From Larix sibirica (lineage: Eukaryota > Streptophyta > Pinopsida > Pinales > Pinaceae), in NCBI GenBank assembly GCA_004151065.3, contig NWUY0300019763.1:21689-39592 (forward strand): 17,904 bases of DNA, given 5' to 3'. Position 1 is the first letter of the stretch. The number at the start of each line of letters is the position of its first letter. Made by a program: the position numbers and the translations under genes. This document shows positions 1-9,735 of the stretch, piece by piece. Below the pieces are notes generated by a model. The model had not been told where the DNA came from. It saw nothing but the letters and a program-made list of their open reading frames with translations, and did no database searches.

Positions 1-83
1 GCTAGATATGTGTTTAGGACCTCAAAATAATCCAACCCAATTCATTATTTTCCTCTTCCTAAATCTTGTTGCCATACATTTCA

Positions 84-94
84 AACCTTAGGAA
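84..94. repeat. Candidate target-site duplication, 3' side of the minus-strand LINE
   Basis: The 11 bases aaccttaggaa match 9963-9973 exactly. Here they are followed inside the element by attgtttttt, which is a short A-rich tail when read on the minus strand. LINE target-site duplications are typically about 7-20 bp, so length and placement fit. The A tail is weak and the match could be chance, at roughly the one-in-a-hundred level given the two small search zones. Confidence 0.45.
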
Positions 95-347
95 ATTGTT
101 TTTTGGTAAGTAAGGATATGATATATTATTTCAAAAAATGGTTACATAGCCAACATTATAGTTCCTCGTGTCCAACATAACAAATCCACTAACAAGGCCA
201 TTACTACTAACCTCTATGGCTTCCCTGATGACCATTCTATCCAATTCTCCTAGTACAAAACCATCTCACTATTGTGAGGAAAAACTCTAACAAAAACACA
301 ACTGTCATTTCACTCATACTTCTTATCATACCAATACATCTATTAGC

Positions 348-1352
348 TTATAATATGAGCAATGAAAAATATACTATAACCATATCTAATACAGAGACAT
401 AAGTATGCAAATTACAAGACCTGGGAGGTCCCCGCACCACCATAGCAGGATGAGCAAGATACAGGGATGCCACATCAATTCTAGCAAGCGCTCGAGCAGG
501 TTGAGTCAGTCTAGTATTAACAATTCCATAGCCATCCCTCTGACCCGGTCGAGGTAAAAATTGGATCCCCACCATGTTGTCAATGATATCCACCTTGCGA
601 TGCATCAATCTACAGTCTGAATTATGCTCCCTCCATGCTTGGACCGGTTCCTTGTCCCCTTCCTCTTTAGAAGTTCTCTCCACTAGGACATGGGCCACAA
701 TGTCCTTCATCATCGAATAAGTCGCAATTATCCTATCATAAGTCGTCAACCTTCCTTGAGTCAACTTCGAGTCCTGCACCCACGTTGCCAGGTCATCGAA
801 ATCCTCTTCTGGCTTCATCTCATGAACTTGCTTCCATAGCCCGCGTTCAATGCTCTCCATATCCTCCTGGATGGTAGTGGGGACCATTTCCTTGAAAATA
901 TGGGTAGCTTGGCATGCTCGTTTCTGAGCCCTGGTGGCCCGAGGACCAACAACCTTTTTCCCCTTTACCTCATGCTTGGCCCATTTCCCCCTCGTCTCCA
1001 TTATTACGGACCTTCCCATAAACACCGCAAGGATCAAACACCTTTGCTCCTCTCTTGCTCGGCCAAGGACAGATAAACTAACAGAATGGAAATGTAGATA
1101 CCCAAGACCTAGCCTGATATATGAATAAGTGCCCCTACTGCTACATTTACTCATAACTACTGCAATTATTTCCCCGCATGTAACATTATCCAATATAGTA
1201 CCTATGTTCGATCCTCCCACATTCATCGCCATCATACTTTGAGATCTAGGATGAGTACTCACCAAGATCCTGTACTTTCCTATCTCTTGAACTGTTGTGT
1301 GGTAGCTTACACCACCAACTCTCATAATCCCTCTTGTCTTAATGATCCTCAT
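348..1352 (-). CDS. Unrecognised 334-codon open reading frame downstream of the LINE RNase H
   Basis: I do not recognise this protein. The frame is open from a TGA at about 1382 to the TAA at 348. The first ATG is at 1352; another ATG at 1019 would give 223 residues. The part after residue ~112 looks most protein-like: a basic stretch (GKWAKHEVKGKK), then a charged, probably helical region (KPEEDFDDLATWVQDSK, TSKEEGDKEPVQ), with good use of G/C at third codon positions. The last ~20 residues are hydrophobic. It lies about 140 bp beyond the end of the LINE ORF2 on the same strand and inside the proposed LINE ends. It could therefore be a C-terminal extension or third ORF of that LINE family, or a captured host fragment. 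Its openness contrasts with the stop-ridden frames around it. No signal peptide, zinc finger or catalytic motif is evident. Function unknown. Confidence 0.45.
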   Translation of the reverse strand: MRIIKTRGIMRVGGVSYHTTVQEIGKYRILVSTHPRSQSMMAMNVGGSNIGTILDNVTCGEIIAVVMSKCSSRGTYSYIRLGLGYLHFHSVSLSVLGRAREEQRCLILAVFMGRSVIMETRGKWAKHEVKGKKVVGPRATRAQKRACQATHIFKEMVPTTIQEDMESIERGLWKQVHEMKPEEDFDDLATWVQDSKLTQGRLTTYDRIIATYSMMKDIVAHVLVERTSKEEGDKEPVQAWREHNSDCRLMHRKVDIIDNMVGIQFLPRPGQRDGYGIVNTRLTQPARALARIDVASLYLAHPAMVVRGPPRSCNLHTYVSVLDMVIVYFSLLIL

Positions 1353-1566
1353 GCTTGAGGACAAGAGAGTTAATAGGCCTCAAAGTTCCTTCATCCACTA
1401 GCACATGGGCATTCCTTATTGACATGTGTTCGGTTCCAATGCCATGCCCACCCACATCTTGGATGTTTGCATCCTATGCCACGATGGATTTTCACTGACT
1501 AATCCACGTTGGATCACCCATCACCTCAAGTGAGCCTTCGCTAATGTTGATGCGATCCTTTACCCA

Positions 1567-1970
1567 TTTGTTAGCCAAAGTGTCCACCACTTTATCACCA
1601 TTCCTTTTGACATGACTGAAGCAGCAGGCACGAAAATGACTCAACAAGGATTATAATATTTCCAGTCTATATTCCATGCCCCAATGCCTCGATAGATTTG
1701 ATATTTGTGGCCATTTTGCAATATCCTTTCCATAGATATAATGATTTTGGATTCCCCCTCCACTAGCATTGGCCCCCATCCCTCCCTAACAGCTATCTTG
1801 AGACCATAAAGGAGTCCCTCTATTTCTGCAACATCGTTAGTCTCTATTCCTATGTATCCTGAGAATGATACCAACACTTCTCCTAAGTGGTTACGAAACA
1901 CACCCCTGAAACCCGTCGGGCCCAGGTTCCCTTTCAAAGCACCATCGAAATTAATCTTGATAAACCCCAT
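1567..1970 (-). other. RNase H domain of LINE ORF2 (RVT_3 type)
   Basis: RNase H removes the RNA strand of the RNA-DNA hybrid. Visible: KINFDGA with the first catalytic Asp (1944-1946), VAEIEGLL with the catalytic Glu (1825-1827), then VEGESK, where the third acid is Glu (codon GAA, 1752-1754) rather than the usual Asp. The C-terminal block HVKRNG (His codon 1612-1614) and VVDTLANK (Asp codon 1582-1584) follow in another frame, so a frameshift lies between 1615 and 1643. The domain is complete in outline but not functional as read. Confidence 0.88.
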
Positions 1971-2092
1971 CGAGGGAGAACACTAATTGTTTGGACTCGG
2001 GGCCTCCACCATTCTTGATCTCTCTAGTCCTATGTAACTCGGGATGCTTCAACCCCCCATTTCACCAAAATCCTTCGTTCATGCTCTGATGT

Positions 2093-2659
2093 CTACCAAT
2101 CCTGGTCCTTCCAGTTGGTTAGCCTGATGATTTCTAGAATATGAAGCTTGATCTTCACCCATACTCTGTTCTCCAAGTTACTCTTATCATGGAAGATACG
2201 CCAGTTACTTTCCTTCAAAATTTCCCATAACAGAAAGCCTGGGAAAATTTTCCATATCTTATTGACAATTGGGTTTTGATATGGATTAACCACCCAATGC
2301 ATGATAGATAGATCTAGTCTACTACAAGCATGACTTGTTCTACAAAATATTGCATCCCCTCTATCCCATAATGTCGCGGAGAACATACATTCATATAGCA
2401 GATGGTCCATTGTTTCCTCGACATTATCCCACATCACACATTGAACATGGCATATTATACCCCTCTTTTTTAGGTTTTCCCTCGTCAAGATCTGTCTTTT
2501 GACCACTAACCACAAGAAGGTGGCCATAACTTGGATTCCCATATTTTCTTCCAAATGTCTTGCTCTGTCCTCTCTCCCTATCCCATCCATACGGTGTAGA
2601 CTTCTTTTAGGTTGAAACTTCCTTTTGATGAGCCACCCCACCTTAATTTGTCTAGTCAC
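2093..2659 (-). other. zf-RVT zinc-binding domain of LINE ORF2
   Basis: A 188-codon open stretch carrying the reverse-transcriptase zinc-binding region typical of plant LINEs: FLWLVVKRQILTRENL, then CHVQC (2438-2452) and HLLYEC (~2388-2405), giving a C-x3-C...H-x4-C pattern. The final part (W-x-I-F-H-D-K) resembles the linker that joins this domain to RNase H. It lies between RT and RNase H, the expected place. It is one of the better preserved parts of the element. Confidence 0.85.
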
Positions 2660-3073
2660 TTATGAATCTTGATGCACCGATCTTGAATGGCTTCCCATAT
2701 CCCTTGCACCTATTCCATGGAACAATTATGTCTCCACCACTCTTTGGGTTTCCAAGATATGAAATCCCCCTCCCCTGGTTGCTCTTGTCAGAAGTATTTG
2801 GCTTTCTCCCATCCTCTCTCTAGATAGAGAGATTGAAAGGCTGACGCTTCAATCAAAGATGACAGCTTGGGTAATTTCTTCCAATATTCATGTCCCCCCC
2901 TCTCAAACTTCCCAAAATATGTGCTCATGTATTAATATTCTTCCCTAGATAGCCATCCTCTAAATATGTGACCCCGACGTATATTCAAAGAATCTGATAA
3001 GATCCTTCTTATTCCAGCGGGGAGCGTACTTATTATGCTAGAGTTTCACCCAAGGTTCAATTGTGTAGGGATT

Positions 3074-4413
3074 CTATCTCCACCATATTTTAGATCCCAA
3101 AACCTCCTTGTTCTTCTCTGGGTCTCTCAATCCCAGGCCCCCTTGCGATTTTGGCCTGCAAACACTTTCCCATTTTACCAGCACCCATTTATTCCTTTCC
3201 TGTGAACCTCCCCATAGGAATTTCCTTTGCAAATTCTGAATTTCTTTCAGCACAAACTTTGGCACTTCCATCACTAAGAATAAGTAGATGGGAATGGATT
3301 GAAGCACATAATTCACTAATTTTAATCTCCTCGCAAAGTTGAGGGGTCACAACACCCATTTTTCTAACTTATGTTTCATACGATCTAGCAACTCCAACCA
3401 ATAGACCTTCCTTACGACCTCATCATCCAAAGGGGCCCCAAGATATTTGGATGGGAGGGATCTCCATTGGAAACCAAGGATACGCAAAATGTTACGCTAG
3501 GTCGCCCAGGGGATATGGAAAAACAATACCTGAGATTCCTCTTCATTCACATCAAGTCCTAAGGTTGTTGCAAACACGTTTAAACACTTTTTGATTGCCC
3601 TTACTTCTTTCATCGAGGGATGACCCATCACCATGGTGTCATCCACGAACTGCTGGTGTGTTTGGGTGTCTAGCATTCTGCTTGGGTGCAAGCCCCTTAT
3701 TTCATGGTTCCCATCCATTGCCTTAATAGTCCTAATCAACCCCTCCGCCATCAAGATGAATAGGAAAGGGGATAAGGGATCTCCTTGTCTAATCCCTCTC
3801 GATGGACATAAAGTAGGACTAGGGGATCCATTCAATAAATTGAGAAAAACGTTGATGATGTCATCCTCATGATTCAGACAATCCAAGTCTCCTCAAACCC
3901 AAATTCTTTCAACATCTCTTTCATGAATTGCCAGCTTATCTGGTTGTATGCCTTTGAGAGGTCCAACTTTAGAAGCATTCGAGGCTTCTTCATTGTTTTT
4001 AGGGACTAAATCACTTCATGAACTAATATTATTCCATCCAATATTTGTATTCCCTCCTCAAATCCTGATTGCTCATGAGAAATCAGCTTCGGGAGAAGAG
4101 GTTTCGGCCTGCTGGCAATAACCTTAATAATAATTTTGTAGATCACGTTGCACAATGATATCGACCTGAATTTCCCTAGGGTGTCCGCCTTGTCACTTTT
4201 GGGGATTAGAGTTAAGAAGGTAGCGTTAAAATTCCCCACAACCCCTTGGGATCTCCTTGATTCCTCCAAAATCCCCAACACTTCCTCTTCAATCATGTCC
4301 TCGAAGTGGTGGAAGAAGTTCACTATGAACCCATCCAATCCAAGGTCTTTCTCATCCTCCATTTGATTAACTAATTCTTCGACCTCCTTCATTTCAACTT
4401 GGCACATTAACAA
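3074..4413 (-). other. Reverse transcriptase domain of LINE ORF2
   Basis: The RNA-directed DNA polymerase core of the LINE. Motifs in order: a diverged GPDGF block (LGLDGF), FLTLIPK, the FR-x-ISLCNVIYKI stretch, EQSGF, motif A (LDLSKAY, catalytic Asp at 3961-3963), motif B (GIRQGDPLSPFLF, 3758-3795) and motif C FVDD (3638-3649). Then come the thumb region with a KYLGAPL block and a WGG/K-W/GGLGLRD region ending near 3074. Both catalytic Asp positions of FVDD and the motif A Asp are kept. The frame is lost between motifs A and B (near 3885), and stops occur near 4006 and 3497. The core family assignment is secure. Confidence 0.92.
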
Positions 4414-5040
4414 CTCATTTTGGGTCTAGGATACCATCAAAGAGATGTGCTAGGCAATCCTTGCTATATCAGTCGATCTGTCCAGACTAGGTTCATCCAT
4501 GATATCCTTGAAGTAATTCACCAAATCCTCATTGATATCCTCTAGAGTTTCAATTTGTTTTCTATCTTCCTTCTTTAGCCTTGATATTTTGTTCCTCTGT
4601 ATGTGTTGGATAGTGGTCCTATGGAAGAATTTGGTGTTCAATTTCCCATCTTTTAACCACCTATTCCTTGATTTCTATTTCGATAGGGTCTCCTCATGAG
4701 CCTCCCTCGAGTCTAGTTGCTCCATGAGTGAAGACTCTTGGGACTTGAGCTCAATCGAGTATACATTTTCCATAACCTCCTTTTGGATTTCCTCTATGAT
4801 AGCTTCTAGCCTTTGTTTATCCTTGAATATGTTCCCAAAATTCTCTTTGTTCCAGATTCTAAGTTTTCCTTTAATGGCTTTCAATTTCTGTTGAAATTGG
4901 TACATCCTTGATCCTTGGATCCCTTCTAATTCCTACCACCAGAGCTAGACTCTTGTTTTTAAATATGTATGTTCTATCCAAAATTGTTCAAACCATAAAG
5001 GTCTACTAGCCGAAGCACCAAACCCACTCCAACATACATT

Positions 5041-5735
5041 GACAAGCCAATGATCTAATCCAACCAAGGGGAGAACCATAGCAGATAGGTCCCCCCCTAC
5101 AATCACCATACATTGTGAAAGCAGGAACCTATCCAGTCTTTAGACAATGTGCCAATCTCCACTTCTTTTATTGTTCCAAGTATACATCCCATTTCTTGTC
5201 TCTACATTGACCAATTTCATGTTTTATATGAAATCCCCAAAGGCCATGTTTGAAGAGGGGCCAGATACCTTCTCCTTCCTTTTTTCTCCTCCAGGGAGGT
5301 AATCATATTAAAGTTTCCTCCTGTGATCCAATGTTTGTCTTCTACCCATCTACTCACTCCCTTTAGATATTCTAATAAGGCTATCTTTTGTTGTTGATGG
5401 TTAGGGCCATAGACATTAGAGATCACCCCTCTAATCGTCATTCCTACGATCTAAAATTTAGTCGATAGAGAATATTGAGTGGCTAAGAAGTTGATTAGAC
5501 ATACCTCATCGTGGTTCCATAAGATCTCTATACCTCCAACCGATCTACATGCATTTATTGCTACTGCTTCACTTCTCCTCCAAACTCTTTTACCGATATC
5601 ACGAATGGTGGCTTCCTGGCACTTAGTCTCTTGAAGTAATAAGATAGTTGGCTTTTCATTTGTAATCTTGTTTCTCAAAATTTTGATCTTTTGGGAGCTA
5701 TTAGCTCCCCTAATATTCCATGTTATAACTTTTAT
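5041..5735 (-). other. APE-type endonuclease domain of LINE ORF2 (copy A)
   Basis: The target-nicking domain. Visible motifs in order: WNIRG (5706-5720), QETKC with the metal-binding Glu (codon 5628-5630), VYGPN near 5408, GGNFN (5307-5321), TWNN (~5175), RLDRF (~5135) and LDH, with His at 5050-5052, in place of the usual SDH. In the GGDFN motif the catalytic Asp is read as Asn (codon 5313-5315, AAC). An in-frame TAG lies near 5454 and a frameshift near 5243. Confidence 0.85.
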
Positions 5736-7042
5736 TGATAATTATTATGAACTTTTGAAAAGGATGCCTTATTGGTGGGTTATTGACTTGATTCCACCAA
5801 TCTAGTCCCTACCTCTGCTATCCTCTGCTTGCTGCTCTTTCTCCCTTACTTATCTCCATTTTCATTGAACTTGCATTTGTTCTTCTTTGATCCTTCTGGG
5901 GATATTCCTAACTGAGGGGATGCCTTCACCCACAAGATAACTTCCTGGAGTAATTCCACCTATCAAAAAGAGACATAACCCTTGCTCTTATCATTGCATG
6001 CTTTCTCAATCCCGTCCATATCTAATTCTCCTAGACCCACATCTCCACCTTCTTCTTCAAGCATATTCACGTCTCCTTCAGCCTAGCCCCCACCATCACT
6101 CTGACTCGCCACCAGACCCCTGTCATCGTCCTGGATCGGCACCGCCCCCTTTCTGCCAAGGCCACTCTCGGAGGCCTAGGGGTTAGTTTCATTATTGTTG
6201 ATGGAATTTAGGGCTTCAAAATTGTTTTTTGAGTGAGGCTTTTTAGTTGTTTCTCGGTCCATCTATATTCATCCCTGCCTTCTACAATGGTTCACTTTGG
6301 TAAATCCATCCTTTTCCTTTTCCACCCGAGGTTTCTCTTGGGGTGGGAGGGAATTAAGAGGGCGGTCCTTAAACAGGTTCCCATATTCGTGACATTTCCT
6401 GCATAGAAAAGGGATTTGTTCGTAATCAAGAGTCTACTCTAGTCTTCATCATCCCATGTTAATTTTATGGCTTTAGGAAAATCCTTTTAGATGTCCATAT
6501 ATACGCAGATTCAGGAATATGAAGTATAACTTACCTTTTTTGTATGCTCATAGACATTCACAAAGTCACCCATTAAGTTCCCAATATCTCTCGGGGTCTC
6601 TGGCTCCCAATACTCCCCCAACAAGGAGTACAACTTGATCCATACTGGGGAGATCTACAGGTCCTCTTTGTCCGGGTTGAACCTTTCTTTCCATGGGCGC
6701 AAGAACAACCCAGTGGAGAAGAAGAAATAGGGCCCCCCATCGAAGATCTGGTCCCGATCCTCCTGATTAAAGAATATGATGGTAAAAAATCCTTTGGACC
6801 CTAACTGTAGGTCATAATGCCCTTTCATATTCCATGTAGCCTTGATCCACCAGACAAGATCTCTCTCCTTTGGCCAGATCCCCACAAACTTACCGATCAG
6901 ATATTTTTCCTTCATATACTCGATTCGCTCATGCAACTTCTAAGATTTAATCTAAAGCAAGGGAATTTGGATTGATTTGGGGAGGAATTCTCCTAGTTTT
7001 CAACCTAACCCCCCCCCCTTGATTCCTACACTCTTGTTATGA
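5252..7042. repeat. 1791-bp direct repeat, copy A
   Basis: Matches 7945-9735 at a constant offset of 2693 with no net indel. The C10 tract is identical in length (7009-7018 and 9702-9711). Seven substitutions were found by eye: 5700 A/G, 6117 C/A, 6139 G/A, 6314 T/G, 6436 A/G, 6622 C/T and 6932 T/C, about 0.4 percent. It holds LINE ORF1 and the start of ORF2. The right end falls exactly at the NN at 7043-7044. Confidence 0.95.
5780..7042 (-). pseudogene. LINE ORF1 (DUF4283 and CCHC knuckle), copy A, cut at the scaffold gap
   Basis: Same ORF1 as 8473-9843 but without its first 36 codons, because the sequence runs into Ns at 7043-7044. DUF4283 is at 6936-6655, the degenerate knuckle at 6362-6403 and the stop TAA at 5780-5782. 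It leads directly into the ORF2 endonuclease. It differs from copy B at a handful of bases, for example His (CAT) here against Arg (CGT) in copy B at the start of DUF4283 (6932 versus 9625). It is probably an allelic or overlapping-contig version of the same gene rather than a second gene. Confidence 0.85.
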
Positions 7043-7044
7043 NN
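7043..7044. other. Assembly gap (NN)
   Basis: Two undetermined bases at the exact right end of the first 1791-bp repeat and the left end of the gypsy fragment. Confidence 0.97.
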
Positions 7045-7943
7045 AAGGAGCTTTGGAAATTGGTGCTACTCCTGGTACTAAATCGATTGTTAAATTGATA
7101 TCCCTCTTAGGGGGTAATCCCAGTACATCCTGAAAAACATCTTTAAACTCCTGCAGTATTGCATACTCTTAAACAGAAGATTCTTGGTCAGCTTGTAACT
7201 CTTCAACATGGATCGAGTACAATTGAAAACCTTGCCTAATACATTTCTTCACTTGCTGGCTGAGATATGTCTAATGGATATCAGCCTTGGAATTCCCTTT
7301 ATTTGAATTGGATTCTTGTCCTCATCCACACACATAATGGATTTTCCATGACAATCTATAATAACAAAATGTGATTCCATACAATCCTTCCCGATCAAGA
7401 AATCATGCAAACCAAGGGGAATTATATCTAAATCGACCCTTGTATGGAACATATTCATTTCAAAACAATAGTTTTTTATCATTGAAGTGACCTTACATTT
7501 CATTCTAGTGGATAACTACACCATTATGGATTGTGGTAATTTACTGATCACTAAGTGACATATTTCAATCACATTATCATTAATGTAACTGTAGGTGGCT
7601 CCATAATCAATTAAACAGAAATTGGTACATTATCAATTTTACCTTCAATATCTATCATGGATGATTGATGGTCTGCTTGTCGATTATTCAAAGTTGCATA
7701 AAGTCGAGGTATGTTCTTCACTACATCTTCTATTGTGGTAGCTTCTTGAACATTATATACATTGTCTCCTTTGCTAGCCTTCTTTGGACATTTATTAAAG
7801 TAGTGATCACCTCCATAGTTCCAACATTTAACTTAATATTGTTGCCTTAGTCCTGTAGGCTCATCCTTCTTTAACTCACCAGGAGGAATTTTCTCTTTGA
7901 AATATTTAGTATGGTTACCTCTAACATTAAGAGGCTTAGACCC
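7045..7943 (-). mobile_element. Ty3/gypsy gag-protease-RT junction fragment, decayed
   Basis: An 899-bp island between Ns, read on the minus strand. From 7943 downward it shows the end of gag with a nucleocapsid knuckle at 7788-7826 (CWNYGGDHYFNKC: second Cys is Tyr in the CX2CX4HX4C pattern). Then comes the aspartic protease, with DYGAT at about 7594-7608 where DSGAT is usual. The best open part follows (7503-7252, LGLHDFLIGKD, IIDCHGKSIMC), then the protease-RT linker in another frame (EFKDVFQDV, GLPPKRDI, SKAP near 7050), stopping just before the RT core. Frameshifts near 7612 and 7250 and several stops make it a fossil. Motif order and the linker identify Ty3/gypsy rather than Ty1/copia. 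No LTR or integrase is present. Its neighbours are LINE halves, so its placement here is doubtful. Confidence 0.85.
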
Positions 7944-7944
7944 N
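7944..7944. other. Assembly gap (single N)
   Basis: One undetermined base between the gypsy fragment and the second 1791-bp repeat. It coincides exactly with the repeat boundary. Confidence 0.97.
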
Positions 7945-8428
7945 GAAGAGGGGCCAGATACCTTCTCCTTCCTTTTTTCTCCTCCAGGGAGGTAATCATA
8001 TTAAAGTTTCCTCCTGTGATCCAATGTTTGTCTTCTACCCATCTACTCACTCCCTTTAGATATTCTAATAAGGCTATCTTTTGTTGTTGATGGTTAGGGC
8101 CATAGACATTAGAGATCACCCCTCTAATCGTCATTCCTACGATCTAAAATTTAGTCGATAGAGAATATTGAGTGGCTAAGAAGTTGATTAGACATACCTC
8201 ATCGTGGTTCCATAAGATCTCTATACCTCCAACCGATCTACATGCATTTATTGCTACTGCTTCACTTCTCCTCCAAACTCTTTTACCGATATCACGAATG
8301 GTGGCTTCCTGGCACTTAGTCTCTTGAAGTAATAAGATAGTTGGCTTTTCATTTGTAATCTTGTTTCTCAAAATTTTGATCTTTTGGGAGCTGTTAGCTC
8401 CCCTAATATTCCATGTTATAACTTTTAT
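7945..8428 (-). pseudogene. LINE ORF2 N-terminal fragment (APE), copy B, cut at the scaffold gap
   Basis: Duplicate of 5252-5735. It contains WNIRG, QETKC, VYGPN and the GGNFN block (Asn codon 8006-8008 where Asp is expected), then stops at the N at 7944, before RT. It carries the same in-frame TAG as copy A (near 8147). The shared stop and shared Asp-to-Asn change show that both copies descend from one already damaged sequence. It is read as the redundant end of an overlapping contig. Confidence 0.85.
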
Positions 8429-9735
8429 TGATAATTATTATGAACTTTTGAAAAGGATGCCTTATTGGTGGGTTATTGACTTGATTCCACCAATCTAGTC
8501 CCTACCTCTGCTATCCTCTGCTTGCTGCTCTTTCTCCCTTACTTATCTCCATTTTCATTGAACTTGCATTTGTTCTTCTTTGATCCTTCTGGGGATATTC
8601 CTAACTGAGGGGATGCCTTCACCCACAAGATAACTTCCTGGAGTAATTCCACCTATCAAAAAGAGACATAACCCTTGCTCTTATCATTGCATGCTTTCTC
8701 AATCCCGTCCATATCTAATTCTCCTAGACCCACATCTCCACCTTCTTCTTCAAGCATATTCACGTCTCCTTCAGCCTAGCCCCCACCATCACTCTGACTC
8801 GCCACCAGAACCCTGTCATCGTCCTGGATCGACACCGCCCCCTTTCTGCCAAGGCCACTCTCGGAGGCCTAGGGGTTAGTTTCATTATTGTTGATGGAAT
8901 TTAGGGCTTCAAAATTGTTTTTTGAGTGAGGCTTTTTAGTTGTTTCTCGGTCCATCTATATTCATCCCTGCCTTCTACAATGGTTCACTTTGGTAAATCC
9001 ATCCTTGTCCTTTTCCACCCGAGGTTTCTCTTGGGGTGGGAGGGAATTAAGAGGGCGGTCCTTAAACAGGTTCCCATATTCGTGACATTTCCTGCATAGA
9101 AAAGGGATTTGTTCGTAATCAAGAGTCTGCTCTAGTCTTCATCATCCCATGTTAATTTTATGGCTTTAGGAAAATCCTTTTAGATGTCCATATATACGCA
9201 GATTCAGGAATATGAAGTATAACTTACCTTTTTTGTATGCTCATAGACATTCACAAAGTCACCCATTAAGTTCCCAATATCTCTCGGGGTCTCTGGCTCC
9301 CAATACTCCCCCAATAAGGAGTACAACTTGATCCATACTGGGGAGATCTACAGGTCCTCTTTGTCCGGGTTGAACCTTTCTTTCCATGGGCGCAAGAACA
9401 ACCCAGTGGAGAAGAAGAAATAGGGCCCCCCATCGAAGATCTGGTCCCGATCCTCCTGATTAAAGAATATGATGGTAAAAAATCCTTTGGACCCTAACTG
9501 TAGGTCATAATGCCCTTTCATATTCCATGTAGCCTTGATCCACCAGACAAGATCTCTCTCCTTTGGCCAGATCCCCACAAACTTACCGATCAGATATTTT
9601 TCCTTCATATACTCGATTCGCTCACGCAACTTCTAAGATTTAATCTAAAGCAAGGGAATTTGGATTGATTTGGGGAGGAATTCTCCTAGTTTTCAACCTA
9701 ACCCCCCCCCCTTGATTCCTACACTCTTGTTATGA
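7945..9735. repeat. 1791-bp direct repeat, copy B
   Basis: Second copy of 5252-7042. The left end falls exactly after the N at 7944. Beyond 9735 the sequence continues into the ORF1 N-terminus and leader, which copy A lacks. Beyond 5252 copy A continues into the rest of ORF2, which copy B lacks. The two are complementary halves of one LINE with a 1791-bp overlap. Confidence 0.95.

Larger units (their letters stand above)
1492..5735 (-). pseudogene. LINE ORF2 polyprotein (APE-RT-zf-RVT-RNase H), broken
   Basis: ORF2 of an L1-type LINE makes the endonuclease/reverse transcriptase that nicks target DNA and copies the element's RNA in the nucleus. The homology starts at an ATA codon (5735-5733) where an ATG is expected, followed by WNIRG (5706-5720). 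Order: APE (5735 to ~5041), linker with the W-x-K-x-NFGN-type stretch near 4860, RT (about 4413-3074), zf-RVT (2659-2093) and RNase H (1970 to ~1565), ending at a TGA at 1492-1494. Total about 1410 codons, usual for this class. It is broken by many in-frame stops (for example TAG near 5454) and frameshifts (near 5243, 3885 and 1630). Many stops could come from C-to-T change at CAG or TGG codons, as expected from methylated, silenced DNA. It begins about 45 bp after the ORF1 stop at 5780-5782. Confidence 0.9.

Noticed and set aside
934-1128. Plus-strand 64-residue frame
   Set aside because: Lies opposite the better supported minus-strand frame 348-1352 and shows no domain.
5998-6186. Plus-strand Pro/His-rich 62-residue frame (also 8691-8879)
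   Set aside because: Shadow of the acidic tail of LINE ORF1 on the minus strand.
5252-9735. Long direct repeats flanking a gypsy protease region, resembling an LTR retrotransposon
   Set aside because: The repeats carry LINE ORF1 and endonuclease, lack TG...CA ends and a primer-binding site, and end on Ns.
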